Positions 49,176-60,720 of a stretch of 64,000 nucleotides of DNA are shown here, piece after piece (the first letter of the stretch is position 1; every line of letters begins with the position of its first letter). The position numbers were made by a program, and so were the translations under genes. The stretch covers positions 90,309,899 through 90,373,898 of the forward strand of contig NC_133770.1 of assembly GCF_003597395.2 (NCBI RefSeq). Reading direction: 5' to 3'. The notes below the pieces were generated by a model, which saw only the letters and a list, made by a program, of their open reading frames with translations, was not told the origin of the DNA and searched no databases. This DNA comes from Chelonoidis abingdonii. Taxonomy: Eukaryota > Chordata > Testudines > Testudinidae.

Positions 49176-49781
49176 CTGCACATTTTTGTCCTGTCAAAGG
49201 GATCACTGTTTACTGTAGACGGGGGTAACAAGTGTTTAGTCATTCTTGTGTCTTGTCATGCGTCTTGTGTCGTGATGGTCTTTATACTGTTTTTCTATTC
49301 AAGCTGATGACTGCAGTATTGAGTCATAGTGCTGCTGTGGTCTTGGCCTTCTGTAATTACAAACTCAGTACAAGAATTATAAGGTTCCATTGTTAGGGAT
49401 CAGAATTACAACCGCACTTACCCTTAGATACTACCCATGTCAGCTTTTGTGGTGGTGTTTTTTTATTTAATTTTTAAAACAGTCTAACAAAACCTGGGAA
49501 TTTTCAAGGTGATGGTGACATGGAGTGAAGGGAAGGAGCCAGGGAAGAAAGATTGTAGCACCTTTGGGTGCTCCATCTTACAGTGGGGCCAGGCAGTGTG
49601 GGATCAGGGAGCTGCAACAACATCCCTGGTGGCTCCCCCTCTCTGCTGTCTCCAGTGACAGACAATTTAGGAAGTAGATGCATTATTTGTTACATTGGAA
49701 TCTCTCACACACATCATCTTAATGATCTTTGTCTTTGGAAGTTTAGTGATTTAATAAATGCTAAATAGCCAACCCCAATTT

Positions 49782-50870
49782 TCATAGATTTTAAGGTCTG
49801 AAGAGACTGGTCATCTTATCTGACGTCCTGCATAACACAGGCTATAGAACCAGTGATAGCCGGATTAAGCCTATGACCTCTGTTTAATCTAGAGCATGGC
49901 CCTGAGAAAGATATGCAGCTTTGATTTAAGGATTTCAGGTGACGGAGAATCTGCCTTATCCCTAGGGAAGTTGTTCCAATGCTTACTTACCTTCCCTGTC
50001 TCAGATTTGCAACTTACAGCTATTCCTCATTTGTCTAGCTTCAGTTTCCGGCCCTTGGATCTCTTTTGCCTTTGTCTGCTAAATTAAAGAGCTGTCTACT
50101 ATCAGAAATCTCTTCCCCATGTAGGTACCTATAGACTTTAATCAAGTTGCATAATGATAAAGACAGGTGAGTGATACTGGTTGAGCTGGATTGTTTGGTA
50201 AAATGGGCTCATTTGAACAACATGCATTTTAATACAAGCTACATCTGAGTCTTCTCTTGGATTAACTAAGTAGATTGAGCTCCTTAAGTCTCTCTCACTA
50301 TAAGGCATGTTTTTCAGACCTCAAACCATTTTTGTTGCTCTTTCCCTTTCGAGCTTTTCAACGACCTTTTTGAAGTGTGGGCACCAGAACTGGACATCCA
50401 TTTAATATGGACTACTTTGATTTTGTATAGTGCTAATTTTTTATCAGAATGTCATATGGGACTAAGTCACGTGCCTATTGAATTCTAGGTAATTCCATCA
50501 GTGATTATCTTAACCAAACTTATAATCTCATTATAAATTATACTGGGTTTTTTAACACGAGACCTATTTTCTATAAAACCATGTTACCTTTGCCTAGAGT
50601 CAGAGTCAAGCTAACTGACCTATACTTACCTGAATGATCCTGTATGCCCTTTTTTAAATATAGGCACAACTTTAGCTTTTTTCCAGTCCTCTGGAACTTC
50701 TCCAGCATTCCAAGATTTGTTAAATATCAACATTAATGGATCAGAGAGCTCCCAGGCCAGTTGTTTTGTAACTCTTGTGTGCAAGTTATCTGGTCCTGCT
50801 GATTTTAATATGTGTAACTTTCAGAGTAGCTTTTTAATATCCTTCCTACTTATTGATGGAATAGAAGAAT
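49782..50870 (-). repeat. CR1 LINE, diverged, ~1.1 kb
   Basis: The 3' tail is at the left (ttcatagattttaaggtctg, 'cataacacaggctatagaac'). On the minus strand near 50650-50810, an RT relic can be read across frames (SAGPDNLHTRVTKQL, DWKKAKVVPIFKKG). About 50150-50280 looks inserted or rearranged. It is a different subfamily from the 57-61 kb copy. Confidence 0.8.
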
Positions 50871-51684
50871 TTCCTTATCACTACAAGACATGAATACAAG
50901 ACCCTACTTCTTTCCAAATTTTCCTTACGGCAGTTGTAGTGAGCTGGTTGGATCTTCTTTTGAAGTATTTCAGTGGATGTTTATGTAAGGCTACCAGCAA
51001 TGTCATGTAATGCAGTGGCTGCAAATCTCTAGTCAGGTCCCCTAGAAAGTCTGTGTGATGACGCATATCTTTCAGTAGGTCCCAGAAAAGTTAATGGGAA
51101 ATCCTATTTCACAGGAAAAGGGGCTGATCATCTCCTGTATTTCTAGGTATCCTTTTCACAATTATGAGAGGAATGTATGTGTGTTTGAGAGAGAGGCTGG
51201 CTGGCAACTAGCTGCCTACTTCCTACCAGTCAAATCCCTTTCACAAGGAGGGAGATGTGTCCCCATAAAGCTGACCAGCTAGTAATTTATTTCCATTCCT
51301 GAAAAAGGAAGGGATAAGTGAAGGGATGTGTAGTACTAGAATATCACCTCCTTGGGCTCTGCTGTGTTTATTCATAACTAACTCTCTCATGAGAATGTGA
51401 TCCCATCAGGTTTCTGTTGAATTGCTCGGAAAATGAATTTTTCTGGATTTAAATTACAAAGGCTTGGTTCATTATAGCACTGAGAACTCTCTCTGGCACG
51501 TCTGCGTGGGGGATGGGGAAAGACTAGTGAGTCATAAAACTACTTCCTGCAAAACACTTTGTGAATTTTTATACATTGACATCAATAATGCTACTTAGTT
51601 GCAAGAGTCCAGTTCATGTGGGAGAGTAGAGCAAAGTCTGCAGTTCAGACACTTGCCAACAAAAACCCTCCTTATGTAAAAACT

Positions 51685-51915
51685 AAGGCTGTGTCTACAC
51701 TAGAGAGCTAACAGCAGTGCAGCTGTACCGATGCAGCTATGCCTCTGCAAGATCCCTTGTGTAGCCACTCTGCGCTAACAAGAGAAAGCTCTGCCATCAA
51801 CATAAACCATTCCCGGTGAGCGGAGTAGCTGTGTCGGTGGGAGAAGCTGTCCTGCCGACATAATGCTGTGCACACTACCACTTTTGCTGGCGAAACTTAT
51901 GTCACTCGGGTGTGT
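51685..51915. mobile_element. MITE, 'gctgtgtctacac' type, 3'-truncated
   Basis: It starts ggctgtgtctacactagaga, with internal 'gtaccgatgcagctatgcc', 'gtgtcggtgggagaagct' and 'aaacttatgtcactcgggtg'. The family, as I recall it, is common in turtles and ends with the inverse of its start. Here the right end is lost after tgtgttttttcac. Confidence 0.7.
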
Positions 51916-53904
51916 TTTTTCACTTGATATACTTATAAAGCTACCCTGCTGATCTTTGCCTCAATTCTGAATCTAGGAATAAGGAAAAAGTCCTTCCTAA
52001 GAGGGACATATTACTCATAAAGGATGTCCAATAAGACCAGTTGAGCACCAAACTTGCTTTAATCATACTTCTGGTTTATGTTGCTGGCAGAGGTGTGAGA
52101 CCACTGCATTTTATCTTTTAAGCTCTGTATCCTCATTAAGAAGTTAAAACATTTGTGGGCCTTTCATGTAATCTGTCTCCCTCTGGGATGTTTAAGTTAT
52201 CTGTCAGCGTGGTGATATGAGCCATAAAGGTTCAGAGAATTACCTCAACGGTATGACAGCCTCTTCCATTTAGACTGGAATCCAAGGCTCTTTTTCCCTC
52301 TGAGGCATTCATTGAAATTCCATGCACGGTTCATTCCTCTGGTTGTTTAACAATGTCTCTCATGTTTGCCCTGATTTTAAAAATCCTCCTTTGTAGCAGA
52401 GATAACATGGAGCAGGATGATATAATTGCAGTAAAAAGGCCCTGGAGCTTGCCGTAATAGGATAGTTCATCTGATGTATATTGCCATTAGAAAATAACCC
52501 ACGTATGTATGTTCTCAGGGGACAGTAAAGAGGCTTTTAAGGAATACACTTTATGTAGTATGAAAGCTAATGAGCAAAAGAGCAAATCTGAAGAAAAACT
52601 ATTGCTGCAAAAGGCATGGTTCCACTTCCTGTCCTTTACTGATCTCCTAGAACCCATCCAGTCTGAATATGGTTTCCTCTACCCAGTAATGTGATACTTT
52701 TCGTGCAGTACAGTCAGTTTCTGATCCCATTTTCACAACACTGTGGTCTTTTTCATTTTCATCTAAAAATAAATAGCATGTCAAAAGCGTGGCAACATTG
52801 AACGCAGGATTGAAACTGCTGCTGTATGCATAAAATAAATAGTATTGTAGGATAGCAATCTCTGATATTCCATTTCCCCTCCCCACCCCAAAGAAGAGAT
52901 TTGCTAGGATAATGTAGTTGCGTGATCTCCCTGAGAAGGTGATAAATTAAAGCTCTGTTACACAGAATCTGAAATATCCCATCTTCATCCATTCCCCATG
53001 CAATAGCCCATCTAGCCACTGTGCAGTGAGGGGATGCAGACACCAACCCACAGCAGTGAATATTGAACAAGGGAGGGAACCATCCCCACTGTGCAAGTTG
53101 TGCCGATCTACAAATGCAAAACTTAGAGAAAAAACTGACCTGGGCAACTTGTGTCATTTACACTTCCATGAGGAGGAATTCAGTTTTGCAGAGGATGTGG
53201 TTTCCTTGAAGATGAACATGGGCCAGATTCATAGGTGATGTGCAAGGGGGTATAATTTACATGTTAGCAAATGGGCAGAAGAGGGCTCAAATTAGAGTAA
53301 CTTATATGCGGATGGGACCTAAACTTACACCAATATATACACTTAGGCTCTTTTCCACAGAACTTCTGAATGTCTTTTATGTGTCAGACAGAGACTAGCT
53401 GTCTGTCAGCATATGAATTCAGATATTTCATTTCTACCTTGTTTCCCTGGAACAAATATATTTTTATTGCCATTAGAATGAAAATCACATTCTCCATTTG
53501 TGTTTGAATCCTCTATATTTTCTCTTCAGTCCTTGTAATGCAGGATCATATTCCACACTTACGAAAAAAACAACATACAGTTTAGTGCCCTTTAAAGGCC
53601 ACAAGGCCACAGAAGTAGTGGTAGGTTTTAATGGTTTTTATAGCAGCAGTGTTGCTTTTGAGCTTGATGCAGATTCTCTTTGTGATGTGGTGACCTAGCA
53701 TTCCCACCTTGATACTTTGCCTGAGAGTGTGAAATGGAAACAAAGAAAAGAAGATAAGGAAACAATATTTCAGAATCACGAACACCATAATTTTGAGATA
53801 GTATGATGCTAAGGATTCCCACATTAATTCGTTTGTCCTGCAATATGTTGTGGAATAGGATATGTAGGTTTTTCTGTGGTGCTCATAACCACAGTAGTGT
53901 ATCT

Positions 53905-54095
53905 GAGTGCTACAGATACATTAGTAAATTTATCCTCACGGTGCCCCTAGGATTTAGGGAAGAGTTTAATTCCCATTTTCCAGAAGCACAAAGAGATTAA
54001 ATTATTTACCCAAGGTCACATAGGATATCTTTGACAGAGCTGAGACCAGAACCCAGATCTCCTGGGTCCCAGTCCAAAGTCTTCACCTCATAGTA
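53905..54095 (+). repeat. MIR SINE
   Basis: 'ttcccattttccagaagcac', 'tttacccaaggtcacatagg', 'cagaacccagatctcctggg' and 'tcccagtccaaagtcttcac' give the MIR order. Confidence 0.8.
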
Positions 54096-54529
54096 TAAAA
54101 ATAATTATTTCCTGGTGCTGGGATTGTATAAATACTGAAGAAGCATCTCTGCTGTTGAACATCTTCAGTTAAGATGAGGGCTTTTGGATTGTTTTTTTCA
54201 TGGTAATAGAAAATGGAATCTCTCTGCCAAATTTGAAATCCATAGTTGAGTATCTAATTGCCATGAAAGTGTATTGTATTTGTTACGTACGGTGCAGCAG
54301 TTCCTGATATCTTGACACATAAGGTCTGCCAAGAGATAGTGAAAAATAGAAGTGTTTTCAAAAGGAAAAACACATAAATGCCATATTGTTCCCTTAGTCC
54401 ATGCAAACAGCTCCAGTTGGAATCAATGGAAGTTGTATGTGCATATCAAGAGCACACTTTAGCCTTTTCAAATAAAATTTTTAATGGGCTAGATCACAGT
54501 CATACACATTTATTCTGAGAGCAAGGTAT

Positions 54530-54585
54530 AGGATCTGATCCAACTCCCAAGGAAGTCACTGAGATTTAAATCAAGCCCATGTAGA
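54530..54585. repeat. Decayed short palindromic repeat
   Basis: The outer words ggatctgatccaactccc and atcaagcccatg surround gaagtcactgag. A remnant of the same palindromic group as 33747-33812. Confidence 0.4.
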
Positions 54586-54944
54586 ATATCGTGGGAGCAA
54601 CAAAATAAGTCTTGGTGAAGCAAGCGTCTTTTTTCCACTGCCTCTCATCACCAGTGCCGCCCCAAAACTTTAGTGGTTTTAGACTTCTAGTCATCATCTC
54701 CTCTGGGAATAAGACCCATTAAAATGCTACATTTTCTGTGTACCTAGTCAAACATTCAATAATGCAGTGAAATTCTAGCATTCAAACAAAAGTCATTTGA
54801 ATACATATGTTATTCTAGGAAAATATCTATAGCCAAAAGGTGTGAAAATTCTACCCCCATCCCCAGTTTTTGCTGAAGCAGCAAACTGTCTAGCCCAGTA
54901 AATCTAATTTTCTACAATGTTTGCATCTTGCTCAGGAATCTTGC

Positions 54945-56090
54945 TATGAATTAAGGAACTGTGGTAATAGCCTCCTGTCCCAGATCTGGATTTTAGCGTC
55001 CAAGACCTGGGTGCCTGTCCCAAACCTGGACTTTTGCGTCCAAAATTTGGGGGCTTACCTGAAACTCCCCCAAGCTCACTACCAGCTTGGATATTCTCGC
55101 TGCCACCAACTAGGACTATTGGGCGTCCTAGTATGCCCCCCGAGTCACCCCAACTTTCCCCTGGGGGACCCCCAAGACCCAGAGCCCTGGGTCTCTCTCT
55201 CTTCTCTCCCAGCTTCCCCCCCTTTCCTGGGTTAGCCGGTGCAATGCTATGCTTCACCCCTTGAATACAACCGGAGAAGCAATCTAGCTTCCCCGAGGCT
55301 AGGTATTTACCTAGTCAGCTCACACAAGAAATTCCCCCTCCCTTTGTCCTATAGCCTTTCCCGCCCTGGGACAATAGGGAGGTGAGACACCGAGTTTGGG
55401 CTTTTCCCTCCCCCCTCTGCCTCACTAGAAAAGAAACTTTCACAAGGTTTAAAAAGAAAACTTTATAGAAAAAAAAGAAAGAAAATATAAAACAATAATC
55501 TTGCATTAAGAAACTCAATACAGGCTCTTGCTTATAAGAAAATATGAAGAAACAGTCTGATTTAAAAGATAGCCCGATTAAACCAGTCCAACCAATCCAC
55601 ATACATGTAAATACAACCCAAAGCTCCTCACAGCCGAATTGCTTGGGGTTTCTTTGTACTCACAGATGTGTAGGAGACACTTGGAGATAAGATGCAGTTA
55701 GGAGGAAGCTTGTTAACTCACAGCCGAGAAAACAACAAAAGACACAGCCATCCACATCTATTCGTACAACCCAAAGCTCCTCATAGCCGAATTGCTTTGG
55801 GGTTCCTTTGTACTCACAGACTTTTGGTATAATATTTGAAATAAGAAGGAGTTAGGAGGAAACCTTGTTTACTCACAGCCGAGAAAACAAAAAAAGACCC
55901 CGAGTATACAAATTCCCGCCCCTGACTTTAAACAATCCAGTTCTCTGATTGGTCCTCTGGTCAGGTGTTTGGTTACCCTTTCCAGGTAAAAGAAACTTAA
56001 CCCTTACCTTACTTTGTTTAATGTCTGTTACCCATCGGTGCAGTTGTCAATCACTTTTCATTTTGCCAGTTTCACTGTGCTTGTTACATT
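54945..56090 (-). mobile_element. Endogenous-retrovirus LTR-region-like sequence
   Basis: 'ggtaatagcctcctgtccc', 'ctggattttagcgtccaag', a long C-rich stretch (55060-55230) and an A-rich stretch (55430-55500) match a chelonian LTR-element region as I recall it, in minus orientation. No viral protein ORF is visible. It carries an internal tandem duplication, listed separately. The termini are unclear. Confidence 0.5.
55603..55902. repeat. Imperfect tandem duplication, two units of ~135-165 bp
   Basis: Unit 1 (about 55603-55740) and unit 2 (about 55767-55902) share 'tacaacccaaagctcctcac/t', 'agccgaattgctt', 'ctttgtactcacag' and 'actcacagccgagaaaacaa' in the same order. They differ by substitutions and small indels, so the duplication is not recent. 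Confidence 0.9.
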
Positions 56091-56548
56091 TGTGGCGTGT
56101 ATGGGCTCCCTGTGTTTGTGCTTGTATCTAACATGTGGAAAGGCCAAATTCTGCCCTTGGACAAAAACAAGCAGGTTCCATTGAGTTGCATTGCATACCT
56201 TTGAGTTGGAGTCCTAAATAAGGAGTTTGATTTTGGTAAAGAATGGCGCCAACTACTGGGGTTCTGCACTATGGTGTGTTGTGTAACATCCATAATATTG
56301 TTATAGCCAAGAGGATATGAATTGTTTAAAAAAAAAAAACCAATCAGTTCAGTATTAATTTAGGGCTAGATTGTGGCCAGCCTCTCTGCATGTCCACAAG
56401 AGAGAACAATAGCCATCCTGAAGGGGTTAGGGATATGGACCCATCCCCCCTACATATAACCTACAGGAGCCGGCAGGCTAGATAGCACTGTACCTCTGTA
56501 AGGATTCTAGGAGTCAGTACCCACACTGCACGCTCCAGGAGAAACTGG

Positions 56549-56700
56549 GCCTGATTCTCATTTACATTAAGGCCCCTTTACTCTGTTCTGACAATGGGAA
56601 GGGGCCAAAAAGTGTGTCTAGATTACATTCCTCCTCACTTCGAAGCTCCTTTGCACTATGAGAGCAGTGTAAAGAGACCTTAGTGTAAATGAGAGGTCCG
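56549..56700. repeat. Palindromic MITE, ~150 bp
   Basis: The left arm (ctgattctcatttacatta, then aggcccctttactctg) pairs with the right arm (cagtgtaaagagacctta, then gtgtaaatgagaggtc) around a 70-nt middle. Confidence 0.7.
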
Positions 56701-57079
56701 TTGTGTGTCTCAGTGGAGTAGTAAGACTTGTATCTGCCCCCCAACTCAGAGTGGCAGCTGGAAGATGTAAAAGTGCCCTTAAATAAGAGAAATTGCTTAA
56801 TCTAAATATTGAGGGGGTATTATGGTAAAAATGACAGAGTATGGACTAGATTAGGGGGTGGGGCTTCTCTGATTAAGGGTCCTATAAAGGTAGCCAGACA
56901 GCCAGGCAGCGGCACCGGAGCCAGCAAACAGAGCTGTAAATGAAGGAGTTTGAGTGGGAGTTTAGGGGAAAGACTAGGAGGACTGTAAGGGACAATACGA
57001 ATTGAGAGGACTTGCAGACAGAGGGAATGGGGGATAGACCAGAGAATTGCACCATCACCAGGAAAGGGCTTCTCCATGA

Positions 57080-57547
57080 TTGGGGCCTGTAACCAGAGCT
57101 GATCCAGAGAACAGAAGGATGTGTTGTCTGCCAGATGCTAAGATACAGGACGTGGACCTCAGGCTGAACAGGATCCTAACAGGAGCAGGAAAGAATCCAC
57201 TGATTGTCCTTCGTGTGGGAACAAATGATATGGCTCGATTCTCACTGGAACGTATCAAGGGAGACTATGCCAGGCTGGGGAAGATGCTTAAGGAAATTGA
57301 GGCTCAGGTAATCTTCAGTGGGATTCTGCCTGTTCCTAGAGAAGGGCAACAAAGGTGTGACAAGATTATGATGATCAACAGATGGCTCAGGCAGTGGTGC
57401 TATAAGGAGGGCTTTGGGATATATGGCCACTGGGAAGCATTCATGGACAGAGGACTGTTCTCTCAAGATAGACTTGACCTGAGTAGAGAGGGAAATAGAC
57501 TTCTAGGATGGAGGCTGGCACAACTGATTGAGAGAGCTTTTAACTAG
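57080..57547 (+). pseudogene. CR1 ORF1 C-terminal SGNH/GDSL-esterase domain
   Basis: This open stretch of 155 codons is the longest credible ORF in the window. It carries LIVLRVGTNDMARFSLE (the GTND block of SGNH hydrolases), a central VIFSGILPVPREG, and near the end SQDRLDLSREGNRLLG, where a catalytic His is expected in the (D)xxH position but L or R is seen. CR1-type LINEs carry an esterase domain of this type in ORF1. Its role is thought to be in RNP or membrane interaction. The N-terminal block with the catalytic Ser is not visible, so the domain is partial. The methionine at 57080 is probably not the real ORF1 start. Confidence 0.8.
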
Positions 57548-57762
57548 GAATTTGAGGGAGATGGTTGGGAGATGTCCAGGTAATCTCCATGTCAGATTTT
57601 AACATTGAGAGGGAAGAAAATGAAATAAGAAAGGATACAGCTGTGGGTAGGAGAATGGACATAAGGAGGAAGGGTAGTATAGATACCAGTCTAATAGGTG
57701 ATACTGGCGGTAGAATGTCTGTGCCTAACTGGGTAAAGAATGTGAGCAAAGCCAAACAGCAA

Positions 57763-58272
57763 AAATTAAGATGTTTGTACACTAATGCGAGGAGGGAGCC
57801 TGGGTAATAAAATGGAGGAACTAGAGCTACTGGTGCAGGAAGTGAAACCAGATATTATAGGGATAACAGAAACATGGTAGAACAGTAGTCATGACTAGAG
57901 TACAGGTATTGAAGGGTATGTGCTATTTAGGAAAGATAGAAATAAAGGCAAAGGTGGTGGAGTAACATTGTATATCAATGATGAGGTAGTCTGTAAAGAA
58001 ATAAGAAGGAATGGAATGGATAAGACAGAGTCTGTCTGGGCAAAAATCACATTGGGGAAGACAGCTGCTAGAGCCTCCTCTGGGATAGTGCTTGTGGTGT
58101 GCTGTAGACCTCCGGGATCTGATTTGGATATGGATAGAGACCTCTTTAATGTTCTTAATGAAGTAAGCACTAATGGGAATTGTGTAATCATGGGAGACTT
58201 TAACTTTCCAAATATAGACTGGAAGACAAGTGCTGGTAATAATAATAGGGCTCAGATTTTCCTGGATGCGAT
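57763..58272 (+). pseudogene. CR1 ORF2 endonuclease domain (5' part), broken
   Basis: LINE apurinic-type endonuclease motifs are readable: LRCLYTNAR at the start; a frame change near 57800; IIGITET with the catalytic-type Glu near 57865; two in-frame TAG codons close by where Trp codons are expected; then LFRKDRNKGKGGGVTLY, and GDFNFPNIDW at about 58193-58222. The reading is then cut by the hAT element at 58273. Confidence 0.85.
58265..58272. repeat. 8-bp target-site duplication, left copy
   Basis: gatgcgat, identical to 58613-58620. Confidence 0.93.
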
Positions 58273-58612
58273 CATAGGCGCCAACTCCGTGGGTGCACCA
58301 GCAGCTCCCCACCCCACCCCCCTGCCCCAGCTCACCTCCACCTCCCCTGCGCCTCCACCTCCTCCCCTGAGTGTGCCACTTCTCTCCCTAGCTCTCAGCA
58401 GTTCCCACCGCGAAACAGCTGTTTCATGCAGCAATCACTGGGAGGAACGTGGGAGGAGAGGGAACACCACGTGCTCGGGGAAGAGGCATGGCTGGGGCAG
58501 GGATTTGGAGAAGGGGTTCAATAGGGGCAGGTAGGGGGTGGGGTTGGGGCAGGCTGGGAGGCGGGGGACGGGCTCGAGCACCCACCAGCACCGGGAAAAG
58601 ATGGCACCTATG
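58273..58612. mobile_element. Nonautonomous hAT element, 340 bp, nested in CR1
   Basis: The terminal inverted repeats are cataggcgcc and ggcacctatg (9/10), then gtgggtgc / gcacccac further in. Flanks are exact 8-bp copies of gatgcgat. The centre contains a perfect 14-bp palindrome, gaaacagctgtttc, at 58412-58425. It is GC-rich and has no transposase. It inserted into the CR1 endonuclease after that CR1 had landed. Confidence 0.93.
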
Positions 58613-60720
58613 GATGCGATAGCTGATGATTTCTTCACCAAGTAGTTGCTGACCCAACAAAGGATGCCATGTTAGATATGGTTTTGGTGAGAAGTGAGGA
58701 CCTCATAGAAGAAATGTTGTAGGGGACAATTTTGGTTCAAGAGATCACGAGTAATTCAGTTCAAACTATGGAAGGATAAACAAAATAGATCTGTGACTAA
58801 GGTTTTTATTTCAAAAGGGCTAACTTTTTAAAAAATTAAGAAAATTAGGGAAGTGATTGGATGAAGAATTATGGATCTAAGGGCGAGAGACCTGGAATTA
58901 CTTCAAAGTTGCAGAAACTATCTGAAACTGCCTCCCAAGAAAGGGGGAAAAATCATAGGCAGGAGTTGTAGACCAAGCTGGATGAGCAAGCATCTCAGAG
59001 AGGTGATTAAGAAAAAGGAGAAAGCTTACAAGGAGTAGAAGATGGAGGGATCAGCAAGGAAAGCTACTTTATTGAGGTCAGAACATGTAGGGATAAAGTG
59101 AGAAAGCCAAAAGCCATGTAGAGTTGGACCTTGCAAAGGAATTAAAACCAATAATAAAAGTTCTATAGCCATATAATAAGAAGAAAACAAAGAAAGAAGA
59201 AAGTGGGACGGCTAAACACTGAGGATGGAGTGGAGGTTCAGGATAATCTAAGTTGGCCAATATCTAAATAAATACTTGCCTCAGTCTTTAATGAGGCTAA
59301 TGAGGAACTTAGGATAATGGCAGGATGACAAATGGGAATGAGAATATGGAGGTAGATATTACTACATCCGAGATAGAAGCCAACTCGAACAGCTTAATGG
59401 ACTAAATCAGGGGCCCAGATAATCTTCATCCAAGATATTAAAGAACTGGCACATGAAATTGCAAGCCCATTAGCAAGAGTTTTTAATGAATCTGTAAACT
59501 CAAGGGTTGTACCATATGACTGGAGAATTGCTAACATAGTTCCTATCTTTTAAGAAAAGAAAAAGGTGATCTGGGTAACTACAGGCCTGTCAGTTTGACA
59601 TCTGTAGTATGCAAGGTTTTGGAAAATTTTTGAAGGCGAAAGTAGTTAAGGACATTGAGGTCATTGGTAATGGACAAAATACAACATGGTGTTTACAAAA
59701 AGTAGATTGTGCCAACCAAACCTGATCTCCTTAATTGAGAGGCAACAGATTTTAAGATAAAGGAACGCGGTATCTAATTTACCTTCATGTCAGTAAGGTA
59801 TTTGATATGGTTCCACATGGGAATTATTAGTTATTGGAAAAAATGGGGAGCAATATGAAAAACTGAAAGGTGGATACGGAACTGGTTAAAGAGGAACTAC
59901 AACGGGTCATTACTGTGGAATTCCTCAGGGATCGGTTTGGGACCAATCTTATTTATTATCTTTTATTACTGACCTCGGCACAAAAAGTGGGAGTGTGCTA
60001 ATAAAGTTTGCGGATGACACAAAGCTAGGAGGTATTGCGATACAGAGAAAGTACCGGGATTATCTACAGGAAGATCTGGAAGACCTTGTAAAGTGGGTAA
60101 TAGTATTAAGATGAAATTTAGTAATGGAAGTGCAAGGTCATGCATTTAGGATTAATAACAAGAATTTTTGTTTATAAACTGGGGAATCATCTGTTAGAAG
60201 TAACAGAGGAGGAGAAGGACCTCGAGTATTGGTTGATCACGGGATGACTGTGAGCTGCCAATGTGATATGGCCATGAAAAAAGCTAATGTGATCTTGGGA
60301 TGTATAGGTGAAGTATTTCCAGTAGTGATAAGGAAGTGTTAGTACGTTTATACAGGCACTGGTGAGACCTCATCTGGAATACTGTGTGAGCAGTTTTGGT
60401 CTCATGTTTAAGAAGGAGAATTCAACTGGAACGGCACAGAGATGATCCGAGGAATGGAAACCGTCTTATGAAAGGAGACCAAAGAGCTTGGTTGTTTAGC
60501 CTAACCAAAAGAGGCTGAGGGAGATATGATTCTCTCTATAAACATATCAGAGGGATAAATCCAGGAGGGAGTGGATTATTTAAGCTCAGTACCAATGTGG
60601 ACACAAGACAAATGGATATAAACTGGCACCAGGAAGTTTAGACTTTGAAATTAGGTGCTTTCTAACCATCAGAGGGGTGAAGTTCTGTAACATCCTTCAA
60701 AGGGGAGTAGTGGGGGCAAA
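58613..60720 (+). pseudogene. CR1 ORF2 remainder: end of endonuclease and reverse transcriptase
   Basis: It resumes the endonuclease text after the hAT element, then the RT. Motifs are visible in different frames: DWRIANIVPIF near 59520, SLTSVVCKVLE near 59590, and KFADDTKL at 60004-60027 (intact catalytic-type DD). There are many single-base deletions. No continuous frame exceeds about 85 codons. Confidence 0.85.

Noticed and set aside
55034..55257. Pro-rich ORFs in the C-rich stretch
   Set aside because: Composition effect inside LTR-like sequence. Open on both strands, with no family match.
57920..58534. Single 204-codon protein
   Set aside because: The first part is CR1 endonuclease. 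The Pro/Ser-rich second part is the inserted hAT element read by chance, so it is not one protein.
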